A stretch of 42,914 nt of DNA from Candidatus Kuenenia stuttgartensis (GCA_945865635.1 CAMBEP010000042.1:1-42914); one strand, 5' to 3'. Shown: positions 9,570 to 19,098, counted from the stretch's first letter. Program-made: numbers and translations. Notes: generated by a model from the sequence alone, not told the origin.

Positions 9570-11927
9570 TCAGGGAATATACAGAAACTCATTGAGATTC
9601 ATCAAAGCCAGGCTCAGGTCCACCCAGGCATTTTCATTCGGGTTGGGCCCCAGAAACAAGGCCATTTTTGAACGCTCAAGCTCTGTCGGACGCCGGGCCA
9701 GAACCCGCTCAAAGAGGCTCTCCACCCGATCCTTGCCCAGGCTCTCTGCACCGGCCATCAAGGCCAGCCGACGCGCTGAATCCTGCGCAAACTGGCTATT
9801 GAGCAGCACCAAAGCCTGCGGAGCGTGCGTACTGACTGACCTCACAGGGCAGGGCGATTGCGTGTCGGGCGCGTCAAATGCGTCGTAAATCGCATAATGC
9901 ACATTCCGCTTGCGATAAACGAAAATCGATCGCCGGTTGAACTCCTCCGGATTCAAGTCCACCGGCCACAAATCCACCACCTCGGCCTCTGTAAAAATCA
10001 GATCCTTGATCTCGTTCTCAATCGGCACCTTCACACCCGGCCCGCCCATTTTCTGGTTCAGGCGGCCACTGACTGTCAAAATCGCGTCCCGCAGCCCCTC
10101 GGCTTCCATCCGTCTCCGATTCATCCGGTAAAGTGTCGCATTCTCCGGGTCGTCTCGCTCCTGATTCCCAATCGCCGTGTCTGACCTCATTTGATAAACC
10201 CGGCTTGTGACCATCATGCGATGCAGAGGCTTGAGCTTCCATCCACCCCGGACCAGCTCGGATGCCAGCCAGTCCAAAAGCTCGGGATGGCTCGGCGGCT
10301 CCCCACGTGTCCCAAAGTCCGACGGCGTCGCCACAATCCCCCTGCCAAAATGATGCTGCCATAGACGATTCACCATCACGCGGGCCACCAGCGGATTGGC
10401 CGGGCTGGTCAGCCATCTGGCAAGCTCCATACGCCTACCGGATCCCGGGCTCGTCGCCGTCGCCGAAACTGGCTTCCAAGCCTTTTCCGATTCCCCCGCC
10501 ATGATGATTCCAGGCGGCCTTGGCTCCACTAGCGGGCCAGTGTTCCGGAAGTCACCACGCCGATAAACATAAGTCTCCGGCGGACTCTTCTTCACATCCT
10601 TCACCGCAAAGGCGTGGGCCGGCGGCTGGGGACGCGTTCTATCAAGCTCGTAAACCGCTTTTTTAAGCTTCTCTCGCTTCTCATGGTCCACCCTGTTCTT
10701 CGCGACCTGCTCCGCAATCTCTTCCCAGTGTACGGTCAGGGCCGAATTCACCCCCTGCGCCAGTCGCTGCTCTTCTGGTGTCCTCTGCTCTTTGGGTTTC
10801 GCCAGCAGGGCCCGCTCATTGGCCGTCAAGCCGTCCTTCTTTTCCTTGCCAAGCCTTGCCCTATAGGGCTGCTCAAGCTCGCCCTGTGCTTTTTTAATGG
10901 GGGCAATCAAGCCGTCAATCCGCTTGTTATCGGCTGCAATCCGATCCTTCTCTGCCTTGGATGCAATCTCCGCTTCAACCAGGTCCGCACCGGCCCAAAA
11001 CGACTGGAGCCGGTAATAATCCGTCGTCGGTATCGGGTCGAATTTGTGGTCGTGGCAGCGGGCGCAAGCCATCGTCAGACCGAAAACCACCGAGCCCACC
11101 GTGCCCGTGATCTCCGTCATGTCATTCTGACGCTTTTCCGCCTCAGGTATGTTCCCGCCCACAACCTCCCTCGGGCCACTCCGCACAAAACCCGTCGCTA
11201 TCAAGGCATTCGTGTCGCCCGGATAAAGCTCGTCGCCCGCAATCTGGGTCGCCAGAAATCGATCGTAAGGCATGTCGGAATTCAAGGCATTGATGACCCA
11301 GTCCCGGTATCGCCAGGCGTCGGGCCGGTCTGCGTCCAGCTCAAAGCCATTCGAATCCGCATAATGGGCCAGGTCAAGCCAGTGCTGCGCCCAGCGAATT
11401 CCATAAGCTGGTGATGCCAGAAGACGATCGACCAATCGCTCGTAAGCCTGCGGTGATGTGTCGCTTAAAAACATCCGGGTCTGCTCCGGGGTCGGCGGCA
11501 GGCCCGTCAGGTCATAAGTCACCCGCCTTAAAAGAGCCGATCTGTCCGCGTCAGCCGCATGCTTGAAATTGACCTGCTCAAGACCCTTCAATATAAAAAG
11601 GTCGATCGGCGTTCGATCAAAACCAGCCTCTTTCACCACTGGCAGTTGAGGCCGAACCACCGGCTTGAATGACCAGTGATCCTTCTGCTCCGCCCGAAAC
11701 GTCTCCGGCGCGGCCGGGGCCACCAAAATCTTTTTCGCAGGCTCAGCTTTTTTCGCAGGCTCAGCTTTTTTCGCAGTCTCGGCCCCACTTAAAATGGAGT
11801 TCACACACACAATCAGGCCCGATACGGCCAGGATCATGGCAAATCGGCCATTCCAGACTCGAAAATTCAACGCTCTCTGGGCTTTGTCAATCTGGACCAT
11901 GATTTGAAAAAGGTTCCTGACAAGCAT
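9570..11927 (-). CDS. DUF1549/DUF1553 (PSCyt2-PSD1) secreted protein
   Basis: The protein has 785 residues. An N-terminal hydrophobic segment (MILAVSGLIVCVNSIL) serves as signal or anchor, followed by a low-complexity linker made of repeated AKKAEP units. DUF1549 (PSCyt2) follows with RTPIDLFILKGLEQ, LLRRVTYDLTGLPPTPEQ, WAQHWLDLAHYADSNGFE and the CxxCH-containing CARCHDHKFDPI. DUF1553 (PSD1) follows with MVNRLWQHHFGRGIVATPSDFG, HPELLDWLASE and APQALVLLNSQF. Many relatives carry an extra cytochrome-c-like PSCyt1 domain at the N-terminus; here it is absent and the short linker stands in its place. Together with DUF1501 this pair is a planctomycete hallmark with suspected roles in extracellular polymer breakdown. 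The start may be ATG 11927 or an internal Met before the hydrophobic segment. Confidence 0.92.
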   Translation of the reverse strand: MLVRNLFQIMVQIDKAQRALNFRVWNGRFAMILAVSGLIVCVNSILSGAETAKKAEPAKKAEPAKKILVAPAAPETFRAEQKDHWSFKPVVRPQLPVVKEAGFDRTPIDLFILKGLEQVNFKHAADADRSALLRRVTYDLTGLPPTPEQTRMFLSDTSPQAYERLVDRLLASPAYGIRWAQHWLDLAHYADSNGFELDADRPDAWRYRDWVINALNSDMPYDRFLATQIAGDELYPGDTNALIATGFVRSGPREVVGGNIPEAEKRQNDMTEITGTVGSVVFGLTMACARCHDHKFDPIPTTDYYRLQSFWAGADLVEAEIASKAEKDRIAADNKRIDGLIAPIKKAQGELEQPYRARLGKEKKDGLTANERALLAKPKEQRTPEEQRLAQGVNSALTVHWEEIAEQVAKNRVDHEKREKLKKAVYELDRTRPQPPAHAFAVKDVKKSPPETYVYRRGDFRNTGPLVEPRPPGIIMAGESEKAWKPVSATATSPGSGRRMELARWLTSPANPLVARVMVNRLWQHHFGRGIVATPSDFGTRGEPPSHPELLDWLASELVRGGWKLKPLHRMMVTSRVYQMRSDTAIGNQERDDPENATLYRMNRRRMEAEGLRDAILTVSGRLNQKMGGPGVKVPIENEIKDLIFTEAEVVDLWPVDLNPEEFNRRSIFVYRKRNVHYAIYDAFDAPDTQSPCPVRSVSTHAPQALVLLNSQFAQDSARRLALMAGAESLGKDRVESLFERVLARRPTELERSKMALFLGPNPNENAWVDLSLALMNLNEFLYIP
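11737..11772. repeat. Tandem 18-base repeat inside the DUF1549 gene
   Basis: Two perfect copies of GCAGGCTCAGCTTTTTTC (11737-11754 and 11755-11772) are followed by a partial third copy. In the protein this gives the repeated AKKAEP linker between the export signal and the first domain. In-frame repeats like this change length easily by slippage. Confidence 0.85.
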
Positions 11928-12132
11928 GACTTTAGGCTCGGGTTACAATCAGGCAGGCCTGAATCTTCCTTTTTTGTAGGTTCTTGTATCTTAATGTCAA
12001 AACTCATCGAATTGCAAGTGGCATAAGCAAATCAGACGCTTTTTGGGGTTGGTATGGACACGTTTACCAAAATACGATATCTCATGACCCGTGATCAGGA
12101 CCCAAAGCCGGCACCGGACCCCCTTCATTTTG

Positions 12133-13374
12133 ATGAACAGCGCGAATCTCAGAATCGACAACCCTGAAAAATCAATCCAGGCCAACGCCTCTCATCTCCC
12201 GGATTCCGTTCCCGCGCCTGCCCAGCCCCTTCGCGTGGCCCTTGTTCATGACTGGCTCACAGGCCTCAGGGGTGGCGAAAAGTGCCTCGAACGCCTCTGC
12301 CTCCTCTTCCCCCATGCCACCATCCACACCCTCATTCATGACCACGGAAAAGTCGGGCCAATTATCGGCAAAATGAAGATCCTGACCTCTCCTCTGCAAA
12401 AAATTCCCGGAGTGGCCAAAATCTACCGGCACCTGCTACCAATCATGCCGTGGGCCGTAAGAAGCCTCGATATGAGCCAGGCAGATCTCGTCATCAGCCT
12501 CTCGCACTGCGTCGCAAAATCCGTGCCCGTCCCCGACGGTGTCCCACACATCTCCTATTGCTTCACCCCCATGCGATACGCCTGGGACGGACGACCCGCT
12601 TATCTCGAAAAATGGCCGGCTGGAAGCCTCAGACGTCGATTCCTCGAATTCATCCTCAACCGGCTCGCACGCTGGGACGCCAGAACCGCTTGCGATGTCA
12701 CCCAGTTTGTCGCCATTTCCAAGACCATTCAGGACCGGATCCATCGCCATTATGCCCGGTCAAGCGTCGTCATCGCCCCGCCCGTAGATACCGATTTCTA
12801 CTGCCCGGATGCCAGAATCCCCCGCGAGGAGTTCTATCTGGCCGCCTCAGCCCTGGTTCCCTACAAACGAATCGATCAGGCCATTGATGCCTGCAACCGG
12901 CTCGGCAAAAAGCTTGTCGTGATTGGCTCGGGCCCGGAACTGGAGAATTTGAAACTACGGGCCGGCCCGACCGTTCAGGTGCTCGGCTTCAAGCCGGACG
13001 AATTCCTCCGCGATCAGCTTCGCAAGTGCAAGGCCCTGATCTTTCCGGGCGACGAAGATTTCGGAATCCTTCCCATCGAAGCTCTGGCCTGCGGCACGCC
13101 CGTGATCGCCCTGGGACGCGGCGGAGTGGCCGAAACTGTCGACGATTCCGTCGGCAGACTCTATCACGATCCCTCCGTAGAATCGCTCTGCCAAGCCATT
13201 CATGACTGGGAAGCCATGCCACAAAACCCCCAGCTCGCCATAATCGCCCGCCGCAAGGCCGAACAATTCTCCCCTGAGAAATTTGATCAAGCCATCTTGA
13301 AACTCGTCAATTCCTGGCAAGCCCCTGGCACAGCTCCCGAAAAGCCCTCAAAAATCAATCTCCAGGCAAGCTGA
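12133..13374 (+). CDS. GT4-family glycosyltransferase
   Basis: The protein has 413 residues from ATG 12133; a GTG 42 bases earlier is also open, and neither has a clear ribosome site. The N-terminal half starts with the nucleotide-sugar fold motif VALVHDWLTGLRGGEKCLERL and contains HISYCFTPMRYAWD, as in WbaZ-type mannosyltransferases. The C-terminal half has SALVPYKRIDQAIDACNRLG, VVIGSGPELENLK, the loop KALIFPGDEDFGILPIEALACGTPVIALGRGGVAETV (a variant of the E-x7-E GT4 signature) and ends in KAEQFSPEKFDQAI. It probably moves a sugar, perhaps mannose, from a nucleotide donor to a polysaccharide or lipid-linked acceptor. It stands alone, diverging from the DUF1549 gene and ending in a strong terminator. 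Confidence 0.88.
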   Translation: MNSANLRIDNPEKSIQANASHLPDSVPAPAQPLRVALVHDWLTGLRGGEKCLERLCLLFPHATIHTLIHDHGKVGPIIGKMKILTSPLQKIPGVAKIYRHLLPIMPWAVRSLDMSQADLVISLSHCVAKSVPVPDGVPHISYCFTPMRYAWDGRPAYLEKWPAGSLRRRFLEFILNRLARWDARTACDVTQFVAISKTIQDRIHRHYARSSVVIAPPVDTDFYCPDARIPREEFYLAASALVPYKRIDQAIDACNRLGKKLVVIGSGPELENLKLRAGPTVQVLGFKPDEFLRDQLRKCKALIFPGDEDFGILPIEALACGTPVIALGRGGVAETVDDSVGRLYHDPSVESLCQAIHDWEAMPQNPQLAIIARRKAEQFSPEKFDQAILKLVNSWQAPGTAPEKPSKINLQAS

Positions 13375-13409
13375 AGCCAGCTTCAAAGCCTGCCTGGTCT
13401 GCTTTTTTT
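13362..13409 (+). terminator. Intrinsic terminator after the glycosyltransferase gene
   Basis: CCAGGCA (13362-13368) pairs with TGCCTGG (13391-13397), with a nested AAGCTG/CAGCTT stem inside, followed by seven T at 13403-13409. The hairpin begins within the last codons. The leftward Gfo/Idh gene ends two bases after the T-run, so the structure separates two convergent genes. Confidence 0.75.
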
Positions 13410-13410
13410 A

Positions 13411-14466
13411 TCAGCTTCCAGCCTTGTTCTTCACCATCGCCGCCGCCATGACATCGGCTATGGAGACCGGCGCACCGCCACGCCTCTTGGATTCGTCGGC
13501 CGCTTCCATAAAGGCAAACATCTCAAGCGTCTCCTGGGCGGAAACCGGCGGTTTCCCATCCTGAAAAAACTGGCAGATTTTCTCGACCAATGGCTGGTAT
13601 CCCGAGTAGCCCATGGCGTGATAAATCCCCTTCGAGCCAAACACGGTCGCTCCATAATCCGCCTTGCCCTTGCGGATCCCCCGAAAGGTCCCAATCCGGC
13701 CATCCGCCCACTGGCCCGTCACAAGATCCGTATCCTCTGTGTGCGTGCGTGTCACTGACTGGCAGCCTGTGCCCATGATCGTAAAAAGGCTTTCCACACC
13801 GTGTACGCCATACCAGAACAAGTCCGGGTGGTGCTCCTCAAGTGAGCATGGGCTGAACGCAATCGCGCCCAACACATCGCCAACCGCCGGATTGTTCCGG
13901 GCACCCATCGTCGACTTGGAATAACGCAGCGAGCTCGACGAAAAAATCGGTACCCCCGACTGCTCCGCAAGACTGTAAATCAAAACCGCGTCGGCCAGTG
14001 AGCCAGCCACCGGCTTGTCTACAAAAACAGGCTTCTTCGCCTTCAAAACCGGCTTGATCTGCTCCAGGTGCGGGCGACCATCCACCGACTCCAGAAATAC
14101 CACGTCCACCTCGGCCAGCATCGCTTCGATACTGTCGTGGATCTTCACCCCATGCTTGTCACGCAAGGTCGCCGTGTAGCCTGCCACCCGATCGATACTC
14201 GATGGAATGTCCTTCGAACCACCCGGGTAAGCCGACGTCACCCTCACATTCGACAAAACCCCCGCCGCCTTCTTCGGGTCGTTCAAAAGCCCCGTAAATG
14301 CCACCACATGCGATGTGTCCAGGCCGATCATGCCTGCCCGGAGCGGCATCTCGGCAAATGGTGTCAAATTCGCGGTCTCTTCCGCATATAGACTCGTCCT
14401 TGCAAACATGGCACCGGCTCCTGCAACTAGGGTTTTCAAGCTGTCGCGGCGATTCGGCTCATTCAT
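13411..14466 (-). CDS. Secreted Gfo/Idh/MocA-type oxidoreductase
   Basis: The protein has 351 residues. It starts with a twin-arginine signal (NRRDSLKTLVAGAGAMFA), so it is exported folded, probably with bound nucleotide cofactor. The Rossmann part has RAGMIGLDTSHVVAF in place of the classic GxGxxG, then VDVVFLESVDGRPHLEQIKPVLKAKKPVFVDKPVAGS, where DKP is the family EKP-like motif holding the catalytic Lys. The C-terminal part (FSSSSLRY, GVHGVESLFTIMG, DLVTGQWADGRIGTFRGIRKG, YSGYQPLVEKICQFFQDGKPPVSAQETLEMFAFMEAADESKR) matches the dimerisation domain. Exported Gfo/Idh proteins are abundant in planctomycetes; the sugar or cyclitol substrate cannot be told from sequence. It diverges from the SDR gene across 190 bases that must hold both promoters. 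Confidence 0.87.
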   Translation of the reverse strand: MNEPNRRDSLKTLVAGAGAMFARTSLYAEETANLTPFAEMPLRAGMIGLDTSHVVAFTGLLNDPKKAAGVLSNVRVTSAYPGGSKDIPSSIDRVAGYTATLRDKHGVKIHDSIEAMLAEVDVVFLESVDGRPHLEQIKPVLKAKKPVFVDKPVAGSLADAVLIYSLAEQSGVPIFSSSSLRYSKSTMGARNNPAVGDVLGAIAFSPCSLEEHHPDLFWYGVHGVESLFTIMGTGCQSVTRTHTEDTDLVTGQWADGRIGTFRGIRKGKADYGATVFGSKGIYHAMGYSGYQPLVEKICQFFQDGKPPVSAQETLEMFAFMEAADESKRRGGAPVSIADVMAAAMVKNKAGS

Positions 14467-14656
14467 GATCGTATTGATCCCTTAAGCAATGGTTTGGGGG
14501 GAAGTTCTGGCAGCAAAGTCCAGATTATCCGAACCGGTGACCGAAAGAAAGAGCTTGCTATTATCACGCTCATCGATTGAAATTCAAAAACGGCCAAGCT
14601 CCCTCGTGCTCCATTCCAAAAATGCCCCTCTTCCCATTCACCATGAGCCACAAAAC

Positions 14657-15412
14657 GTGAACCCCGACCCGATTGCATTCCTGAACCGAAACGTACTGGT
14701 CACAGGTGGCTCCTCCGGTATCGGCAGAGCCATCGCAGAAGCCTTCGCAAATTCCGGCGCCAATGTCATTGCAACTGGCGTCAACCAGGCCGATATCGAC
14801 TCCAATTCCATCCTCAAACCCTGGCCTGATCGAATTCGTACCACTCCGCTCGATGTAAGCCTCCAGGCTTCGGTCGATGCCCTGTTCTCCACCATCGAAA
14901 AACTTGATATCCTCATCAATGCCGCCGGTATCATTCAGCGCAATGGAATCGAATTTACTCCCGAGGGTTTTTTGAAAACACTCGATATCAATCTCGCCGG
15001 TATCATGCGCGTCGCTCTCTCCGCAAAACCTAAAATGCAATCCTCAACACTCCCCGGCGGAGCCTCCATCGTCAATCTGGCCAGCATGCTCAGCTATTTC
15101 GGCTCGCCGTTTGTTCCCGGTTATTCCGCCGCCAAGGGGGGCGTGGTCCAGCTCACAAAAAGCCTCGCCGCCGCCTGGGCACCAAATCAGATCCGTGTCA
15201 ATGCCATCGCTCCAGGCTGGATCCGGACCCCACTCACTGCCGCTCTCCAGGCCGACGAAATCCGGGCCAGACCCATTCTCGATCGAACCCCGATGGCCCG
15301 ATGGGGGCTCCCGGAAGAAGTCGCCCCTGCCGTCCTCTTCCTCAGCAGCCCAGGTGCCAGTTTCATCACCGGCTCCATTTTGAATATCGATGGCGGATAC
15401 GCCGCCGTCTGA
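14657..15412 (+). CDS. Short-chain dehydrogenase/reductase (SDR)
   Basis: The frame is open from 14489, but GTG 14657 gives the normal 251 residues and places the cofactor motif at the N-terminus. Classic SDR motifs: [19 protein letters not shown] (TGxxxGxG), DILINAAGI (NAAG), INLA, the catalytic Ser in [11 protein letters not shown] and Tyr/Lys in [16 protein letters not shown], then [14 protein letters not shown] and the C-terminal [16 protein letters not shown]. It resembles 2-deoxy-D-gluconate/5-keto-4-deoxyuronate type dehydrogenases (KduD-like), but substrate cannot be fixed. It is followed 67 bases later by a cupin gene in the same direction, probably one transcription unit for catabolism of a sugar acid or aromatic compound. 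Confidence 0.87.
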   Translation: MNPDPIAFLNRNVLVTGGSSGIGRAIAEAFANSGANVIATGVNQADIDSNSILKPWPDRIRTTPLDVSLQASVDALFSTIEKLDILINAAGIIQRNGIEFTPEGFLKTLDINLAGIMRVALSAKPKMQSSTLPGGASIVNLASMLSYFGSPFVPGYSAAKGGVVQLTKSLAAAWAPNQIRVNAIAPGWIRTPLTAALQADEIRARPILDRTPMARWGLPEEVAPAVLFLSSPGASFITGSILNIDGGYAAV

Positions 15413-15479
15413 CCCGATCCCCTCTCCCATTTCCAAAATTTCGGAAAACAAAAGACCATTTCCTGAAAGGATCCATCCC

Positions 15480-15995
15480 ATGTCCGATAAGATTGCATTT
15501 CCAGCGCCCTGTACCATTCCCATGCCTATCGATGCACGCACCGAGATCGTTACCCAGGCCATTCCCGACGACCCGCGAGTCTGGGTCCCGCAAGCCGACC
15601 GAGTCTTCTTTCGACCCCTGTTTTTTAATACCACCAACGGCCAGTGGTGCAATCTCCTGAAAGTCTGCAAATCCGGCTTCCTCTCACGCCACAGACATCC
15701 CGCACCCGTCCACGGATATGTCATCAAAGGCAAATGGCGATACCTTGAACACGACTGGGTCGCTACCGCCGGAAGCTACGTCTTTGAGCCCCCAGGTGAA
15801 ATCCATACGCTTGTGGTCGATGAAGACTGCGACGAAATGATCACCTTTTTCAATATCTCGGGAGCCATGATTTATGTCGATGAAACCGGCCAAACCGTTG
15901 GCTATGAAGATGTTCATACCAAAATTGAAATGTGCCGCAATCATTACATAAAAACCGGACTCGGTGCCGATTATGTCAACCAATTCATTCGCTGA
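15480..15995 (+). CDS. Cupin-domain dioxygenase-like protein
   Basis: The protein has 171 residues from ATG 15480, with AAAGGA about ten bases upstream. The double-stranded beta-helix motifs are visible: first motif FLSRHRHPAPVHGYVIKGKWRY (HxH...H metal ligands, then Glu replaced by Lys/Arg context) and second motif AGSYVFEPPGEIHTLVVDED with the last His. The overall shape matches the 2,4'-dihydroxyacetophenone dioxygenase/ChrR-like cupins. These bind a metal and oxidise or isomerise small molecules. It likely works with the SDR encoded just upstream. Its gene converges with the second LarA homologue 35 bases downstream. Confidence 0.78.
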   Translation: MSDKIAFPAPCTIPMPIDARTEIVTQAIPDDPRVWVPQADRVFFRPLFFNTTNGQWCNLLKVCKSGFLSRHRHPAPVHGYVIKGKWRYLEHDWVATAGSYVFEPPGEIHTLVVDEDCDEMITFFNISGAMIYVDETGQTVGYEDVHTKIEMCRNHYIKTGLGADYVNQFIR

Positions 15996-16030
15996 GCACA
16001 TCATTTTTGGAAAAAAAATATGGCCAGAAT

Positions 16031-17380
16031 TCAGTCGCAAGCGGCTGCGTAAGTCAGACCACCATAAGGGAAAACCGTTGTCTGAGGCGTATCACCCGCC
16101 TGATTTGCAATCAGCTTCCAGAATTCGTCGCGATTGCCCGCAATTAAAACCGATCCGAGACGCCGGCCAAACAGGTCGCTCATTTCAGGGGAATAGACAA
16201 TCACGTTTCGATCCACCACAAGCTCTCTCGCCCAACGCATCATGAATCGTTTCGATGACCCGCACAAGGCCGCAACACGCTCTGCAATTGGCAGGCCAAG
16301 CCTCGTCGCCACGGCTCCCGCCCTGCCGGATCGTGCAATCCACTGCGCCGGCCCAATCGGGAACGACCGCCCAAGCTCCGCAGGATCTGTCCAGAATACC
16401 CCCGCCAGAACTCCGCCCGGCTTGCAGGCCGCCCTGTGATTCAATAACACTTTAAACGAGTGCATCGGGTCGCCTGGCCAGGGGGCATTGCCCACAATAA
16501 TCAAATCCGCCCGAGTTGAACTGTTCGTCTGATGAAATTCAAACCTCTGTTTTGCGATCGATGCCAATTGCATTTCAACATCATCCGGATCACCCGCCAT
16601 CACCTCAAATATCTCCTTGGAATTGCGGCCAATCACATGACTGATTGAAATCGTACCGCCCGGCAATAAGCGGGCCGACCGGGATATCGCCCGCCGCATC
16701 GGATTATCCACCGGGCTACATCCCAAAAGTCGGGCCGCCTGCCCGTCCAGACCCTGCTGGTGAATGGCTCCAAGCGTGGTGCGGTGGCTGCAACCCGGAA
16801 ATATCAACTTCCAGCCCCCTCCAAAACCGGCCTGAAGGTGTGGCAAAACCGATCCCACAAGAATTCTTAAATCCGCCCTGGCAACTGGTCGAAATACTCT
16901 TACAGGTATGCCATCTGCCGATATTCCAAGATCTTCGTACTCCGTCAGGTCATCCAGAGGCGGGCTGTAACACTTGTATTTTGATGTGATTTCCGAACCC
17001 AGTTTCCCAGCCATTTCCGCAGGTGTCACAGCCGTGTGCCGACCCACCCCAAATACAATCGAAATATCTGATCTATCTACGCCTATCGATGCCAGTTTTT
17101 CAAGAATCAATGGCACACACCAGCCAAGCGGCGACCACCGTGAGGGATCGTCTACAATAATTGCAATTTTCGATCCAGAACCGGCCCGCGTTTCCATTCG
17201 CGACTGATTCAGAGGGAAACCAAGCGCCTGTTCCAGCCGGTCCTTGTACTCCCTGAAATCGGTAAAACTGCCTCTCGTGTTCGGTTCAAATCGCAATGGA
17301 TCGATCTTCATGGAAGCCGGCGGGCCAAGATCAAGCCTGGTTTCGCCCCACGGGAAATACCAGTCCGGATAATTCAGCAT
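16031..17380 (-). CDS. Divergent LarA-family (DUF2088) protein
   Basis: At 449 residues it is slightly longer than the first LarA homologue, with an N-terminal extension (YPDWYFPWGETRLDL) that is typical of DUF2088. The catalytic positions can be traced: Asp/Arg in DDPSRWSP, His in GVGRHTA, His and Lys in LPHLQAGFGGGWKLIFPG, His in GAIHQQG, and a Lys in MHSFKVL. The Arg next to the catalytic Lys (GGRK in LarA) is Trp here (GGWK). It therefore probably still binds the nickel-pincer cofactor but acts on a different 2-hydroxy acid or sugar acid. It is the last gene of a leftward row after hisD, GNAT and hisC, with a 46-base gap, so it may be cotranscribed. Purine-rich GGAGATGGAGG lies directly before the ATG. 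Confidence 0.75.
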   Translation of the reverse strand: MLNYPDWYFPWGETRLDLGPPASMKIDPLRFEPNTRGSFTDFREYKDRLEQALGFPLNQSRMETRAGSGSKIAIIVDDPSRWSPLGWCVPLILEKLASIGVDRSDISIVFGVGRHTAVTPAEMAGKLGSEITSKYKCYSPPLDDLTEYEDLGISADGIPVRVFRPVARADLRILVGSVLPHLQAGFGGGWKLIFPGCSHRTTLGAIHQQGLDGQAARLLGCSPVDNPMRRAISRSARLLPGGTISISHVIGRNSKEIFEVMAGDPDDVEMQLASIAKQRFEFHQTNSSTRADLIIVGNAPWPGDPMHSFKVLLNHRAACKPGGVLAGVFWTDPAELGRSFPIGPAQWIARSGRAGAVATRLGLPIAERVAALCGSSKRFMMRWARELVVDRNVIVYSPEMSDLFGRRLGSVLIAGNRDEFWKLIANQAGDTPQTTVFPYGGLTYAAACD

Positions 17381-17426
17381 TCCTCCATCTCCGTTCTATT
17401 TTTTTCATCTTTAAGAAATCATGCCG

Positions 17427-18473
17427 TCAAACGATTTCCCCTAGTGCCTTCAGCAATAAATCAATCTGATGATCGGTTCCAACCGTGATGCGCAGGGCCG
17501 GCTCGCGGCCTGGATAGCTCATGAGCCTTACAAGAATATCCCGATCCCTTAGGGCTGCATAGACTTCCTGAGCTGGCGGGCCACCCTCGCACCAAATGAA
17601 ATTGGCGTGGCTCTCCGGAATCAGATATCCAAGCTCCGCGGCACCGGCAGCAAGTCTTGAACGAGTGTCCCAGATTTTCTGACGTGTTGCAATCAGCCAG
17701 TCCTGATCCTTCAAGGCCGCTGTGGCCCCTGCCAGCGAAAGCATGTCGCAATTGTACGAATCTTTGACCTTGTTAAGCCCCTGAATAAGCTCAGGCCTTG
17801 CCACGCAATACCCAATCCGCAGACCTGCGAGGGAATACCCCTTGGAAAATGTCCGTGTGACAATCACATTGGAATGTGACTTAACCAGCGAAATACAATT
17901 GGTTGTCGCAAAATCGCCATAAGCCTCATCCACCACAAGCTGGCAGGGGAGGGCGTCCGCCAGTTCGCCGACCTCTCCGGGTGTCATCACAGTGCCCGAA
18001 GGGGAATTCGGATTCGCCAGATAAAAAATCTTCGGCGATTTCAAGCCTGAAACGTGCTCGGGACCGATTTTCCAGTTCACAGGAAATGGAATCACCTGAA
18101 ATCTTGAATTCTGCAGTTCCGCCAGGGTTTCATATAAAATATAACCCGGCTGAGCCGATGCAATCACATCGCCAGGCCCTGCAAATGCCCGAGTCAGAAT
18201 GGTCAGAATGTCATCAGAACCATTCCCGGACATGATCCAGGACGGCTCCACGCCGTGCAGTTCGGCCGCAGCCTGTCGAAATTCCGTTGCCAGCGGGTCT
18301 GGATAAAGCCTCAGGCGGCCGTCAAGCAGGATCGGCATCATTGCCTCAGCCACTTTTTGGCTGGGCGAATACGGGTTTTCATTCGTGTTGAGCTTAATGA
18401 ATGTACGGTCGCGCGGCTGTTCGCCAGGCACATAGCCAGTCATTGCGTCAATGTGGTTTTGGAAATAGCTCAT
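17427..18473 (-). CDS. hisC: Histidinol-phosphate aminotransferase
   Basis: This 348-residue fold-type I PLP enzyme starts at ATG 18473; a GTG 12 bases upstream is also possible. Motifs: LNTNENPYSPS near the N-terminus, MSGNGSDDILTILTRAFAGPGD, YLANPNSPSGT (aspartate-aminotransferase-type cofactor contact), LVVDEAYGDFA, the PLP Lys in TRTFSKGYSLAGLRIGY and the C-terminal substrate Arg in EPALRITVGTD. It transfers an amino group from glutamate to imidazole-acetol phosphate in histidine synthesis. Its location close to hisD supports the histidine assignment over tyrosine/phenylalanine aminotransferases, which look alike. Confidence 0.88.
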   Translation of the reverse strand: MSYFQNHIDAMTGYVPGEQPRDRTFIKLNTNENPYSPSQKVAEAMMPILLDGRLRLYPDPLATEFRQAAAELHGVEPSWIMSGNGSDDILTILTRAFAGPGDVIASAQPGYILYETLAELQNSRFQVIPFPVNWKIGPEHVSGLKSPKIFYLANPNSPSGTVMTPGEVGELADALPCQLVVDEAYGDFATTNCISLVKSHSNVIVTRTFSKGYSLAGLRIGYCVARPELIQGLNKVKDSYNCDMLSLAGATAALKDQDWLIATRQKIWDTRSRLAAGAAELGYLIPESHANFIWCEGGPPAQEVYAALRDRDILVRLMSYPGREPALRITVGTDHQIDLLLKALGEIV

Positions 18474-18503
18474 GGTCTCGTTCACTTTCTGATTCTTTTT
18501 TTT

Positions 18504-19004
18504 TCAATTCAAGGATGCTTTGGGCGACATGGCAGCCATTTTCTCAAGCGCAGGGCCCGATACGCGTTGCACAGTCCATTCATCCATCGCCACGGCACCC
18601 AGAGCGCGATAAAATGCAATCGCAGGGCTGTTCCAGTTCAGCACCGACCACTCAAACCGGCCGTAATCGCGGCTTAAAGCAATCTCTGCCAGTGTTGTGA
18701 TCAAGGCCTTGCCAATCCCGCGCCGGCGAAATGCCTGACGCACATACAAATCTTCAAGATACAAGCCCGGTTTTGCCATGAATGTGCTGAAATTGGTGAA
18801 ATAGAGCGCAAAACCTGCCGGCTCGCCCTGCCATTCCGCCATGATCGCTTCGCACGCCGGCCGCTCACCAAATAAATGCAAATGGAATTGTTCCGATGTG
18901 CCGACCGCTTCCGCTTCCAGCTTCTCAAAAATGGCAAGCTCGCGAATGAACATGACTATCGTTGGGCAGTCCTCTGGCCTGGCCGGCCGTATCGTCAGAC
19001 TCAT
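18504..19004 (-). CDS. GNAT N-acetyltransferase (diamine/spermidine type)
   Basis: At 166 residues it is the normal length. It has LTIRPARPEDCPTIVMFIRELA, the SSAT-like segment FSTFMAKPGLYLEDLYVRQAFRRRGIGKALI with the acetyl-CoA loop RRRGIGKA, and the C-terminal NWNSPAIAFYRALGAVAMDEWTVQR, where the Tyr is the usual general acid. This pattern is that of spermidine/spermine or thialysine acetyltransferases. It sits between hisD (94-base gap) and hisC (30-base gap), but there is no known role for such an enzyme in histidine synthesis, so it may only share transcription. Confidence 0.88.
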   Translation of the reverse strand: MSLTIRPARPEDCPTIVMFIRELAIFEKLEAEAVGTSEQFHLHLFGERPACEAIMAEWQGEPAGFALYFTNFSTFMAKPGLYLEDLYVRQAFRRRGIGKALITTLAEIALSRDYGRFEWSVLNWNSPAIAFYRALGAVAMDEWTVQRVSGPALEKMAAMSPKASLN

Positions 19005-19098
19005 TGGATCGGTCTTCCTGACATTTTATCGTTCATTTCTTTTTCATTCCAAATCGATCATCAAAATCGATGGCTTTCAATTCCGCCGGATTCTGGTT

